From assembly GCA_018780365.1 (NCBI GenBank), contig JADMJR010000124.1, positions 1 to 41,006 of the forward strand: a DNA stretch of 41,006 nucleotides. Reading direction: 5' to 3'. The notes beneath the pieces were generated by a model. It saw only the letters and a list, made by a program, of their open reading frames with translations. It was not told where the DNA came from and ran no database searches. Position 1 is the stretch's first letter; each line of letters starts with the position of its first letter. This DNA is from Acidovorax sp. Its GTDB lineage: Bacteria > Pseudomonadota > Gammaproteobacteria > Burkholderiales > Burkholderiaceae_C. The translations under genes were made by a program, and so were the position numbers. Below are positions 32,634-40,771 of the stretch, piece after piece.

Positions 32634-34130
32634 ATGCTGCTCCGGAAGAAATCCACCCAGCGGCCTGGCTTGCGCGCCATGACGTCCGACCTGCGGACGC
32701 GGCTGCTGCTGATGCTGGTGCTGCCGCTGTGCCTGCTGGCGCTGGTCGGCGTTTGGCTTGACTACCGCTCGGCCGACGAAGCTGCCGGCCAGCATGACCA
32801 GCGCCTGGTGCGGCTGCTGCCCGCGCTGGCTGACTCGGTGCTGGCCCCGCCGATCCGCGACAACAACCCCCCGCTCTTGCTGCTGGCGCCTCCCATTGAG
32901 GACTTCCTGCGCCAGAACGCGGGCTTCTCGGCCTACAGCGTGCGCGACACGGCGGGGCGGCTGTTGCTCGGCGATGACTGGGTGCATGGGGCGGTGCCTG
33001 GCACGCAGGCCCCCGAGTTCCACAGCGTGGAGTTTGGCGGCGTGACCTACCGGGTGGCCGTGCAGCGGGGCCGCACGGGTGCCGGAGAGCTGGTGGTGGC
33101 ACTGGCCGATGGCTCCGATCCGCGCCAGAAGTGGGGCCAACAATTGCTGCTGCGGGTGCTGCTGCCCAACCTGGTGCTGCTGATGGCCGCAGGCTTTGCG
33201 ATCCACTGGGCGGTGCGGCAGGCCTTCAAGCCGCTGGTGGGCCTGGCCGAGGCGGTGGAGCGCCGCTCGCCGCGTGACCTCAGCCCCATCGACGAAGCCG
33301 CTTCGCCCGACGAGGTGCGCCCGCTGGTGCATTCACTCAACCGCTTGTTCGCGCTGGTCAATGCCCAGGCCGAGGGCCAGCGCCGTTTTGTGGCCGATGC
33401 GGCGCACCAGCTGCGCACCCCGCTGGCGGGCCTGCAAGCCCAGGTCGAGGCCTGGGCCATGATGGCCAAGGCGGCGGCGCCCCCCCAGGTTTCGTTCCCG
33501 GATTTTGATCGAAAAATGCCGCTGGCGCGCGAGGATAGGGCGCAAGGTGCTATTGTTTTAGGAGTTGACCAGATCGAGAAGCTGCGCAACGCCACGCGCC
33601 GCACTTCGCAGCTGGCGCACCAGTTGCTGGCGTTGTCCCGTGCCGACGCGCGCAGCCTCGATGCCCAGCCGCCGCAGCGCGTGGACCTCAAAGACCTCTG
33701 CGAGTCGCTGCTGGAGACTTTTCTGGATGCCGCCACCGGCAAGGGGCTGGACCTGGGGCTGGAAGTGCAGCTCGTGCATGTCACCGGCCACGGCTGGCTG
33801 CTGCGCGAGTTGTTGTCCAACCTGGTGGACAACGCCATCAAGTACACCCCGCCGGGTGGTGTCGTCACCATCCGCTGTGGACTGCGCCAGGGCCGCAGTG
33901 GCCCACCGCGTGCCTATGTCGAGGTGGAGGACGACGGCCCCGGCGTGCCCGAGGCCGAGCGCACCCGGGTGCTGCAGCGGTTTTACCGCGTGCCGGGGGC
34001 CGGAGGTGAGGGCACGGGCCTGGGGCTGGCCATTGCCGATGAGATTGCCCGCGTGCACCGTGCCGCGCTCACGCTGGGCGCCGGTCCGCAGGGGCGCGGG
34101 CTGCTGGTGACGGTGGTGTTTCCGCTGTAG
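32634..34130 (+). CDS. sensor histidine kinase (TctE-like)
   Basis: A membrane sensor kinase of 498 residues. The first span is at ~23-42 (LLLMLVLPLCLLALVGVWL), the periplasmic sensor at ~43-170 and the second span near 183-202. A HAMP-like linker and the H-box FVADAAHQLRTPLAGLQ with His258 follow. The ATPase domain has NLVDNAIKYTPPGG, VEDDGPGVP and GTGLGLAIADEI. Between H-box helices there is an unusual insert at ~283-310 (SFPDFDRKMPLAREDRAQG), encoded by an AT-richer patch that looks like a repeat remnant. ATG 32679 is an alternative start. It is the partner of the regulator upstream. Confidence 0.92.
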   Translation: MLLRKKSTQRPGLRAMTSDLRTRLLLMLVLPLCLLALVGVWLDYRSADEAAGQHDQRLVRLLPALADSVLAPPIRDNNPPLLLLAPPIEDFLRQNAGFSAYSVRDTAGRLLLGDDWVHGAVPGTQAPEFHSVEFGGVTYRVAVQRGRTGAGELVVALADGSDPRQKWGQQLLLRVLLPNLVLLMAAGFAIHWAVRQAFKPLVGLAEAVERRSPRDLSPIDEAASPDEVRPLVHSLNRLFALVNAQAEGQRRFVADAAHQLRTPLAGLQAQVEAWAMMAKAAAPPQVSFPDFDRKMPLAREDRAQGAIVLGVDQIEKLRNATRRTSQLAHQLLALSRADARSLDAQPPQRVDLKDLCESLLETFLDAATGKGLDLGLEVQLVHVTGHGWLLRELLSNLVDNAIKYTPPGGVVTIRCGLRQGRSGPPRAYVEVEDDGPGVPEAERTRVLQRFYRVPGAGGEGTGLGLAIADEIARVHRAALTLGAGPQGRGLLVTVVFPL

Positions 34131-34371
34131 TGCCGGGGCAGGGCGGGCCGGAGCTGGGCCCACGCGGCCAGGGCCGGGGCCTGTGCGAGAATCATTTACA
34201 TACACGATTGACTTGTGCAAACAGGGGCGCGGCGCCAGCCGGTGCCCCGGAGCCGGCAGCCTGTTTTTGCCGTGGATTGCACACCGTGATGATCCTGCCC
34301 TGCTGCAGACCTGCGCATGCCCCCGCCGGCATGTGGCGGGGCGCAGGGCCTTACCAGAGCCCCTGTCCCGC
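34131..34371. other. 241-base gap before slmA
   Basis: No gene is supported here. An AT-richer patch at 34187-34222 (ATCATTTACATACACGATTG) could hold a weak promoter (TTTACA at 34195-34200, poor -10 CAAACA at 34218-34223). CCCCGCC (34321-34327) and GGCGGGG (34335-34341) form a seven-base hairpin about 30 bases before the slmA ATG. Confidence 0.35.
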
Positions 34372-35034
34372 ATGTCCGAACTTTCGCCCCTGCCCGAGCC
34401 TGCCCCCACCGACGATGCGGGTGACACCCCCGCTGCGCGCAAGCGGCCCAAACCCGGCGAGCGGCGCGTGCAGATCCTGCAGGCGCTGGCGTCCATGCTG
34501 GAGCAACCGGGCGCTGAGCGCATCACCACGGCCGCGCTGGCGGCGCGCCTGTCGGTGAGCGAGGCCGCGCTGTACCGCCACTTCGCCAGCAAGGCGCAGA
34601 TGTTCGAGGGGCTGATCGACTTCATCGAGCAGACCGTTTTTACGCTGGTGGCGCAGATCACCGGACGCGATGTGCCGGACCCCGCGCAGGCCCCCGAAGT
34701 CGGAGCGCGCCAGGCCGCGCGCATCGTGGCCTTGCTGCTGCAGTTTGGCGAGCGCAACCCGGGCATGGTGCGCGTGATGGTGGGTGATGCGCTGGTGTTC
34801 GAGCATGAGCGCCTGCAGCAGCGCATGAACCAGTTTTTCGACCGCATCGAATCCACGCTGCGCCAATGCCTGCGCCCCGCAGTGGCGGGCTCTGCCACCC
34901 CCACGGTAGACGCCCAGGTGGCGGCCAGCGTGCTCACGGCATTTGCCGTGGGGCGCCTGCAACGCTACGCGCGCTCGGGCTTCAAGCGCCCGCCATCGGA
35001 GCATCTGGAAGCCAGCCTGGCGCTGATCCTCTGA
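34372..35034 (+). CDS. slmA: nucleoid occlusion factor SlmA (TetR family)
   Basis: A 220-residue DNA-binding protein that blocks FtsZ ring assembly over the chromosome. After a ~25-residue acidic/Pro-rich extension comes ERRVQILQALASMLEQPGA, the helix-turn-helix ITTAALAARLSVSEAALYRH and FASKAQMFEGLIDFIE, which closely follow E. coli SlmA. FGERNPGMVRVMVGDALVFE and QQRMNQFFDRIESTLRQ in the C-terminal half also match. I chose ATG 34372; an upstream extension to 34183 is open but adds sequence without family features. It is unrelated in function to the genes beside it. Confidence 0.88.
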   Translation: MSELSPLPEPAPTDDAGDTPAARKRPKPGERRVQILQALASMLEQPGAERITTAALAARLSVSEAALYRHFASKAQMFEGLIDFIEQTVFTLVAQITGRDVPDPAQAPEVGARQAARIVALLLQFGERNPGMVRVMVGDALVFEHERLQQRMNQFFDRIESTLRQCLRPAVAGSATPTVDAQVAASVLTAFAVGRLQRYARSGFKRPPSEHLEASLALIL

Positions 35035-35159
35035 TACGACCGCCTTGGTGCCGCCTGCGATGGGCGGCCTGGCGGCGTGGCGCAATGGATGGGCGGGGCA
35101 GATGGTGGTGCCGCCGCCACGGGCGATTTGGATGGGCCTCCCTATTTTTTTCAGGGGTT

Positions 35160-35188
35160 TTGGCCGGTCGCTGAATTTGCTGCAGAAT
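35160..35188 (+). promoter_or_regulatory. candidate promoter of the beta-oxidation operon
   Basis: TTGGCC (35160-35165), a 17-base spacer and CAGAAT (35183-35188). The expected transcription start falls inside the palindromic operator directly downstream, as expected for a repressed promoter. Confidence 0.5.
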
Positions 35189-35190
35189 AG

Positions 35191-35204
35191 AACGAACGTT
35201 CGTT
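35191..35204. promoter_or_regulatory. TetR-type operator palindrome
   Basis: AACGAACGTTCGTT is a perfect 14-base palindrome 13 bases upstream of the regulator ATG and three bases after the candidate -10. It is the expected size and place for a TetR-family binding site, so autorepression and control of the downstream fad genes are likely. Confidence 0.7.
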
Positions 35205-35217
35205 TTTATTTGTGCAC

Positions 35218-35970
35218 ATGCCCGCCACCCCCGAATCCAGCCAGGCCCTCCGCAGTCCGCGTGCCCGCAGCAGCACCGGCCGCGCGCTGCAAAAAGGCCA
35301 GCAAACCAAGGCCGCCATTGTCGAGGCGGCGCTGGGCCTGGCCACACACATCGGGCTGGAGGGCTTGTCCATTGGGGCGCTGGCCGATGTCACGGGCATG
35401 AGCAAGTCGGGCGTGTTTGCCCACTTTGGCTCGCGCGAAGAGCTGCAGATCTCCGTGATCCGCGAATACCACACCCGCTTCGAGCAGGAGGTGTTCTACC
35501 CCGCCATGTCCGCTCCGCGCGGCGTAGGCCGGCTCAGTGCCCTGTTCGACAACTGGATGAAGCGCACCTCCATCGAAATCGATTCGGGCTGCATCTACAT
35601 CAGCGGCGCGGTCGAATTTGACGACCGCACCGGCCCCGTGCGCGACGCGCTGGCCAGCTCGGTGCTGACCTGGCACGCGGCCATGCGCCGTGCCATCGAG
35701 CAGTGCAAGGTTTTGGACGAGCTGCGCGCAGACACCAATGCCGAGCAGATGCTGTTTGAGATCCATGGCCTCATCCTCGCGCTGCACTACGAAGCGCGGT
35801 TCCTGCAAACCCCCGGCTCCATGGGCCGGGCGGTGCAGGGCTTTCACAACATCCTGGCGCGCTACAGCAGCGCCCAGGCCACGGCCCCGGCCGCCGCTGC
35901 GCCAGCAGCACCCTCTGCTGCTGCCAAGCGCCGCAAAGTTTCCAACCAAACCACCCCATCCAAGGAGTAA
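35218..35970 (+). CDS. TetR-family regulator of fatty-acid degradation genes
   Basis: A 250-residue repressor. The DNA-binding domain (~30-80) contains KAAIVEAALGLATHIGLEGL and the helix-turn-helix SIGALADVTGMSKSGVFAHF, followed by SREELQISVIREY. The C-terminal ligand domain includes SGCIYISGAVEFDDRTGPVR. The last ~35 residues are Ala/Pro/Lys-rich and probably disordered. ATG 35218 is preferred to GTG 35212. The acyl-CoA dehydrogenase starts five bases after its stop, and its ribosome-binding site lies within the end of this gene. Acyl-CoA as inducer is the expected logic but is inferred. Confidence 0.9.
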   Translation: MPATPESSQALRSPRARSSTGRALQKGQQTKAAIVEAALGLATHIGLEGLSIGALADVTGMSKSGVFAHFGSREELQISVIREYHTRFEQEVFYPAMSAPRGVGRLSALFDNWMKRTSIEIDSGCIYISGAVEFDDRTGPVRDALASSVLTWHAAMRRAIEQCKVLDELRADTNAEQMLFEIHGLILALHYEARFLQTPGSMGRAVQGFHNILARYSSAQATAPAAAAPAAPSAAAKRRKVSNQTTPSKE

Positions 35971-35975
35971 ACCCC

Positions 35976-37772
35976 ATGCCTATCTACACGCCGCCCCTGC
36001 GCGACATGCAATTCGTCATGCACGAAGTGCTCAAGGTCAGCGATGAATTCAAGGCCATGCCGCCCCATGCCGAGGTGGATGTGGACACGATCAACGCCGT
36101 GATCGAAGAAGCTGGCAAGTTCGCTGCCGAAGTGACCTTCCCGCTCAACATCAGCGGCGACACCGAAGGCTGCGTGCTCGACAAGGCCACCCATGAAGTG
36201 AAGCCCCCCTCGGGCTTCAAGGACGCTTATGCCAAGTACGTCGAAGGCGGCTGGGCGGCACTGTCGTGCGACCCGGCCTACGGCGGCCAGGGCCTGCCCT
36301 TCGTGCTGAACCAGTGCCTGTACGAGATGATGAACTCGGCCAACCAGGCCTGGACCATGTACCCCGGCCTGTCGCACGGCGCCTACGAGGCGCTGCACGC
36401 CCACGGCACTGACGCGCAAAAGAAGATCTACCTGCCCAAGCTCACCAGCGGCGAGTGGACCGGCACCATGTGCCTGACCGAACCCCATTGCGGCACCGAC
36501 CTGGGCCTGATGCGCACCAAGGCCGAACCGCAGGGCGACGGCACCTACAAGCTCACCGGCAACAAGATTTTCATCAGCGCCGGTGAACACGACATGGCCG
36601 ACAACATCATCCACCTGGTGCTGGCCCGCCTGCCCGACGCGCCCCCCGGCATCAAGGGCGTGAGCCTGTTCATCGTGCCCAAGTTCCACGCCAAGGCCGA
36701 CGGCTCGGTCGGCGAGCGCAACGGCATCTACTGCGGGGGCCTGGAACACAAGATGGGCATCCATGGCAACGCCACCGCGCAGATCGTCATCGACGGCGCC
36801 ATCGGCACCCTGGTGGGCCAGCCCAACAAGGGCATGCAGGCCATGTTCGTGATGATGAACGCCGCCCGCCTGGGCGTGGGCAACCAGTCGCTGGGCCTGA
36901 CCGAAGTGGCTTACCAAAATGCGCTGGCTTACGCCAAGGACCGCATCCAGATGCGCAGCCTCTCTGGCGTCAAGGCCAAGGACAAGGACGCCGACCCCAT
37001 CATCGTGCACCCCGATGTGCGCAAGATGCTGCTCACCGCCAAGGCCTACGCCGAAGGTGGCCGCGCGCTGCAGATCTTCTGCACGCTGCTGCTGGACAAG
37101 GTGCACAGCCACCCCGATGCAAAGGTGCGTGCCGAATCCGAAGAGATGGTGGCGCTGCTCACCCCCATCGTGAAGGCCTTCATCACCGACAACGGCCACA
37201 TCTCCACCAACGCCTGCATGCAGGTCTTCGGCGGCCACGGCTTCATCAAGGAATGGGGCATGGAGCAGTACGTGCGCGACAACCGCATCAACATGATCTA
37301 CGAAGGCACCAACACCATCCAGTCGCTGGACCTGCTGGGCCGCAAGATCCTGGGCAACAACGGCGCCACGCTCAAGAAGCTGGGCAAGCTGATCGGCAAG
37401 CTGGTGGAAGAAGAAGGCGTGAACGAGAAGATGGCCGAGTTCATCAACCCCGTCGCCATGCTGGGCGACCAGATGACCAAATTCACCACCGAGATCGGCT
37501 TCAAGGGCATGCAAAACCCCGACGAAGTGGGCGCCGCCGCCGTGGACTACCTGCGCGTGGCTGGCCACCTGGTGTTCGGCTACCTGTTCGCCCGCATGGC
37601 CCAGGTGGCACTGCGTGAGATCGCGGCCGGCAACACCGACCCGTTCTATGGCGCCAAGTTGCAGACCGCACGTTTCTACTTCGCCAAGCTGTTCCCTGAA
37701 ACGGCCACGCTGATGCGCACCGCCCGTGCCGGCAGCAAGGTGCTGATGGACACCGATCTGGCCCTGGCCTGA
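35976..37772 (+). CDS. acyl-CoA dehydrogenase
   Basis: An FAD enzyme of 598 residues that oxidises acyl-CoA to trans-2-enoyl-CoA. The N-terminal MPIYTPPLRDMQFVMHEVL and the length mark the long, DmdC/AidB-like subgroup with a C-terminal extension (~470-598). Inner motifs are MCLTEPHCGTDLGLMRTKAE, GLEHKMGIHGNATAQI and QVFGGHGFIKEWGMEQYVRD. The catalytic Glu443 is in INMIYEGTNTIQ. AGGAG at 35963-35967 gives a strong ribosome-binding site. It belongs with the TetR gene and the multifunctional enzyme downstream in a beta-oxidation operon. Chain-length preference is unknown. Confidence 0.94.
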   Translation: MPIYTPPLRDMQFVMHEVLKVSDEFKAMPPHAEVDVDTINAVIEEAGKFAAEVTFPLNISGDTEGCVLDKATHEVKPPSGFKDAYAKYVEGGWAALSCDPAYGGQGLPFVLNQCLYEMMNSANQAWTMYPGLSHGAYEALHAHGTDAQKKIYLPKLTSGEWTGTMCLTEPHCGTDLGLMRTKAEPQGDGTYKLTGNKIFISAGEHDMADNIIHLVLARLPDAPPGIKGVSLFIVPKFHAKADGSVGERNGIYCGGLEHKMGIHGNATAQIVIDGAIGTLVGQPNKGMQAMFVMMNAARLGVGNQSLGLTEVAYQNALAYAKDRIQMRSLSGVKAKDKDADPIIVHPDVRKMLLTAKAYAEGGRALQIFCTLLLDKVHSHPDAKVRAESEEMVALLTPIVKAFITDNGHISTNACMQVFGGHGFIKEWGMEQYVRDNRINMIYEGTNTIQSLDLLGRKILGNNGATLKKLGKLIGKLVEEEGVNEKMAEFINPVAMLGDQMTKFTTEIGFKGMQNPDEVGAAAVDYLRVAGHLVFGYLFARMAQVALREIAAGNTDPFYGAKLQTARFYFAKLFPETATLMRTARAGSKVLMDTDLALA

Positions 37773-37817
37773 TCAGTCTTCATGGTGGATTTCAAGCCTT
37801 TTTGCGGGGTGGCGCCT

Positions 37818-38255
37818 ATGTATAAAGCGGTAGTGGCTATTGTTTTTGTAGCGTCTGCGGCGCCCGCCTGGGCGCAGGCGACGCCCGAAGGCCTGTGGCG
37901 CAACATCGACGACAAGACCGGCGAGGCCAAGGCCGAAATCCGCATCCGCGACATCGGCGGCGGCGTGCTGAACGGGGCGCTGGAAAAGCGCCTGTCCAAA
38001 GACGCCAAGCCCGACGAGGTCTGCGACGAGTGCTCGGATGACCGCAAGGGCAAGCCCATCTTGGGCCTGGAGATCATCCGGGGCGCCAAGAAGGCCGACG
38101 GCAGAGAGGTGTGGGAGAGCGGCAAGATTCTCGACCCCGAGAACGGCCGCAACTACACCCTGCGTATGACACCCGTTGAGGGCGGCAAGAAGCTCGAAGT
38201 GCGAGGCTCTATCGGCCCCTTTGGCCGCACGCAAACCTGGATCCGCGTCCAGTAA
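37818..38255 (+). CDS. DUF2147 family exported protein
   Basis: A 145-residue exported protein with signal MYKAVVAIVFVASAAPAWA and a DUF2147 domain. It starts ATPEGLWRNIDDKTGEAKAE, passes a C-X2-C pair (EVCDECSDD), and ends in GSIGPFGRTQTWIRVQ, the typical domain end. The fold is expected to be a small lipocalin-like barrel. ATG 37782 would lengthen the leader by 12 residues; ATG 37818 gives a standard signal peptide. Its position inside a beta-oxidation operon is common in this group, but the function is not known. Part of the signal is encoded by an AT-rich repeat-like patch. Confidence 0.85.
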   Translation: MYKAVVAIVFVASAAPAWAQATPEGLWRNIDDKTGEAKAEIRIRDIGGGVLNGALEKRLSKDAKPDEVCDECSDDRKGKPILGLEIIRGAKKADGREVWESGKILDPENGRNYTLRMTPVEGGKKLEVRGSIGPFGRTQTWIRVQ

Positions 38256-38322
38256 ACCCCATTCCCGTGGCCTTGCGCGCCCCCTGCGGTGTTGCGCAAC
38301 GCCCCAACCAGGAACCCAACCC

Positions 38323-40746
38323 ATGTCCCGATTCCAAGTGAAAAAAGTCGCCGTGCTCGGCGCAGGCGTGATGGGCGCGCAGATTGCCGCCCACCTCGTC
38401 AACGTGAAGGTGCCCGTGGTGCTGTTCGACCTGCCTGCCAAGGAAGGCCCCAAGAACGGCATCGTCACCAAGGCCGTGGAAGGCCTGAAGAAACTCAAGC
38501 CCTCGCCCCTGGGCGTGGCCGACGACGCAGCGCTGATCCAGCAGGCCAACTACGAAGAGCACATGCACCTGCTCAAGGAATGCGACCTCGTGATCGAGGC
38601 CATTGCCGAGCGCATGGACTGGAAGCTCGACCTCTACACCAAGATCGCGCCCCACGTGGCCAAGCACGCCATCCTGGCGTCCAACACCTCGGGCCTGTCG
38701 ATCACCAAGCTGTCTGAAGTGCTGCCCGAGAGCATCAAGCCGCGTTTCTGCGGCATCCACTTCTTCAACCCCCCGCGCTACATGACGCTGGTGGAGCTGA
38801 TCAACACCCCCACCACCCAGCCTGAAGTGCTGGACCAGCTCGAAGCCTTCGTCACCAGCGGCCTGGGCAAGGGCGTGGTGCGCGCGCACGACACGCCCAA
38901 CTTCGTGGCCAACCGCGTGGGCATCGCCGGCATGCTGGCCACGATGAAAGAGGTCGAGAACTTCGGCCTGACCTTCGACGTGGTGGACGACCTCACGGGC
39001 AAGAAGCTGGGCCGCGCATCCAGCGGCACCTTCCGCACGGCCGACGTGGTGGGCCTGGACACCATGGCCCACGTGATCAAGACGCTGCAGGACAACCTGA
39101 GCGGCGACGCTACCAAAGGGGCTGCACAGTACGACCCGTTCTACGAAAGCTTTGGCACGCCCGCCGTGCTCAAGAAGCTGCTGGAACTGGGCAACCTGGG
39201 CCAGAAGACCAAGGCAGGCTTCTTCAAGAAGGTCGGCCGCGATGTGATGCGCTTTGAGCTGGACAGCGAAGAGTACGTGCCCGCCGGCCAGAAGGCCGAC
39301 GAGGTCTATGCCCGCATGCTCAAGAAGCCTGCAGCCGAACGCCTGCGCCTGCTGCGCAATGCCGAAGGCGCGCCCGGCCAGTTCCTGTGGGCCATCTTGC
39401 GCAACAGCTTCCACTACGCCGCCGTGCACCTGGCCACCATTGCGGACAACGCGCGCGACGTGGACCAGGCCATGCGCTGGGGCTTCGGCATGAAGCAGGG
39501 CCCCTTCGAGCTGTGGCAAGAAGCCGGCTGGCTCGACGTGGCGAAGATGATCCAGGAGGACATCGACGCTGGCAAGGCGCTGTGCAAGGCGCCGCTGCCC
39601 GAGTGGGTCTTCAAGGGCCCCGTGGCCGAGGCCGGTGGTGTGCACACCGCACAAGGCTCGTGGAGCGCGTCGCAAGGCCAATTCGTGCCACGCCGCCAGC
39701 TGCCTGTGTACGAACGCCAGATCTTCCCCGAGTCGTTGCTCGGTGAATCCAACCTGCCCGACTGGCGCACCGCCGGAACGACCATTGCTGAGTCGAACGC
39801 CTTGCGCACCTGGACGTTGGATGGCCAGGTGTTGATCGCCAGCATCAAGAACAAGATGCACGCCATCAGCCCCGAGGTGATGGAGGCCCTGATGGAAGCC
39901 TTGGAGCTGGCCGAGGCCGAATACCAGGGCATGGTCATCTGGTCCGGCGACGCACCTTTCAGCGTGGGTGCCGACCTCGAAGCCACGATGCCGGCCTTTG
40001 TGGTGGGCGGTGCAGACGCCGTCGAAAGCATCGAGAAGGAACTGCAGAACCTGATGATGCGCATCCGCTACGCCCAGGTGCCCGTCGTGGCTGCCATCCA
40101 TGGCATGGCGCTGGGCGGCGGCTGCGAGCTGGCGGTGTATTCGGCCAAGCGTGTGGCCCATATGGAAAGCTACATCGGCCTGGTGGAAGTGGGCGTGGGC
40201 CTGGTGCCTGGCGCCGGCGGCCTGACCTACATCGCACGCCGCGCCGCCGAGAACATGGCGGCCTCTACCGGCAAGGACATCCTGCCCTTCCTGACCGAAG
40301 GCTTCACCGCCGCCGCGATGGCCAAGGTGGGCACCAGCGCCATCGAGTCGCGCAAGCTGGGCTTCCTGCTGGAGTCCGACATCATCGTTCCGCACAAGGA
40401 CGAATTGTTGTTTGTGGCCATCAACGAAGCCAAGTCCATGGCGGCCAGCGGCTGGCGCGCCCCGCACAAGCGCCTGTTCCCCGTGGCGGGCCGCAGCGGC
40501 CTGGCCACCATCAAGGCACAGCTCGTGAACATGCGCGACGGCGGTTTCATCAGCGCTTACGACTTCAAGATCGGCGCCATGATCGCCGAGGTGGTGTGTG
40601 GGGGTGATGTGGACGCCGGCGCTCTGGTGAGCGAGGAATACCTGCTCACGCTGGAGCGCAAGGTGTTCTGCCACCTGATCGCCCAGCCCAAGACGCACGA
40701 GCGCATCCTGGGCATGTTGTCCACCGGCAAGCCCGTCCGCAACTGA
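38323..40746 (+). CDS. 3-hydroxyacyl-CoA dehydrogenase/enoyl-CoA hydratase fusion
   Basis: A bifunctional beta-oxidation enzyme of 807 residues. The N-terminal NAD domain begins KKVAVLGAGVMGAQIA (GxGxxG at 13-18), with SNTSGLSITKL, HFFNPPRYMTLVELI and PNFVANRVGIAGM. The C-terminal crotonase domain (~500-700) has VIWSGDAPFSVGADLEA and VAAIHGMALGGGCELAVYS (oxyanion hole). The domain order is dehydrogenase first, as in Bacillus FadN, the reverse of E. coli FadB. AGGA at 38310-38313 supports ATG 38323. No thiolase gene follows directly; a hotdog-type protein does. Confidence 0.93.
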   Translation: MSRFQVKKVAVLGAGVMGAQIAAHLVNVKVPVVLFDLPAKEGPKNGIVTKAVEGLKKLKPSPLGVADDAALIQQANYEEHMHLLKECDLVIEAIAERMDWKLDLYTKIAPHVAKHAILASNTSGLSITKLSEVLPESIKPRFCGIHFFNPPRYMTLVELINTPTTQPEVLDQLEAFVTSGLGKGVVRAHDTPNFVANRVGIAGMLATMKEVENFGLTFDVVDDLTGKKLGRASSGTFRTADVVGLDTMAHVIKTLQDNLSGDATKGAAQYDPFYESFGTPAVLKKLLELGNLGQKTKAGFFKKVGRDVMRFELDSEEYVPAGQKADEVYARMLKKPAAERLRLLRNAEGAPGQFLWAILRNSFHYAAVHLATIADNARDVDQAMRWGFGMKQGPFELWQEAGWLDVAKMIQEDIDAGKALCKAPLPEWVFKGPVAEAGGVHTAQGSWSASQGQFVPRRQLPVYERQIFPESLLGESNLPDWRTAGTTIAESNALRTWTLDGQVLIASIKNKMHAISPEVMEALMEALELAEAEYQGMVIWSGDAPFSVGADLEATMPAFVVGGADAVESIEKELQNLMMRIRYAQVPVVAAIHGMALGGGCELAVYSAKRVAHMESYIGLVEVGVGLVPGAGGLTYIARRAAENMAASTGKDILPFLTEGFTAAAMAKVGTSAIESRKLGFLLESDIIVPHKDELLFVAINEAKSMAASGWRAPHKRLFPVAGRSGLATIKAQLVNMRDGGFISAYDFKIGAMIAEVVCGGDVDAGALVSEEYLLTLERKVFCHLIAQPKTHERILGMLSTGKPVRN

Positions 40747-40771
40747 TCGATTGATTGACCGGTTGACCGAC

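Noticed and set aside
34183..34371. 63-residue N-terminal extension of SlmA
   Set aside because: The extension is Cys/Arg/Pro-rich without similarity to the family. ATG 34372 gives a normal SlmA length.
35862..37568. 568-codon minus-strand open frame opposite the acyl-CoA dehydrogenase
   Set aside because: It is antisense to a clearly conserved enzyme, and its Val/His/Gly-rich translation lacks motifs.
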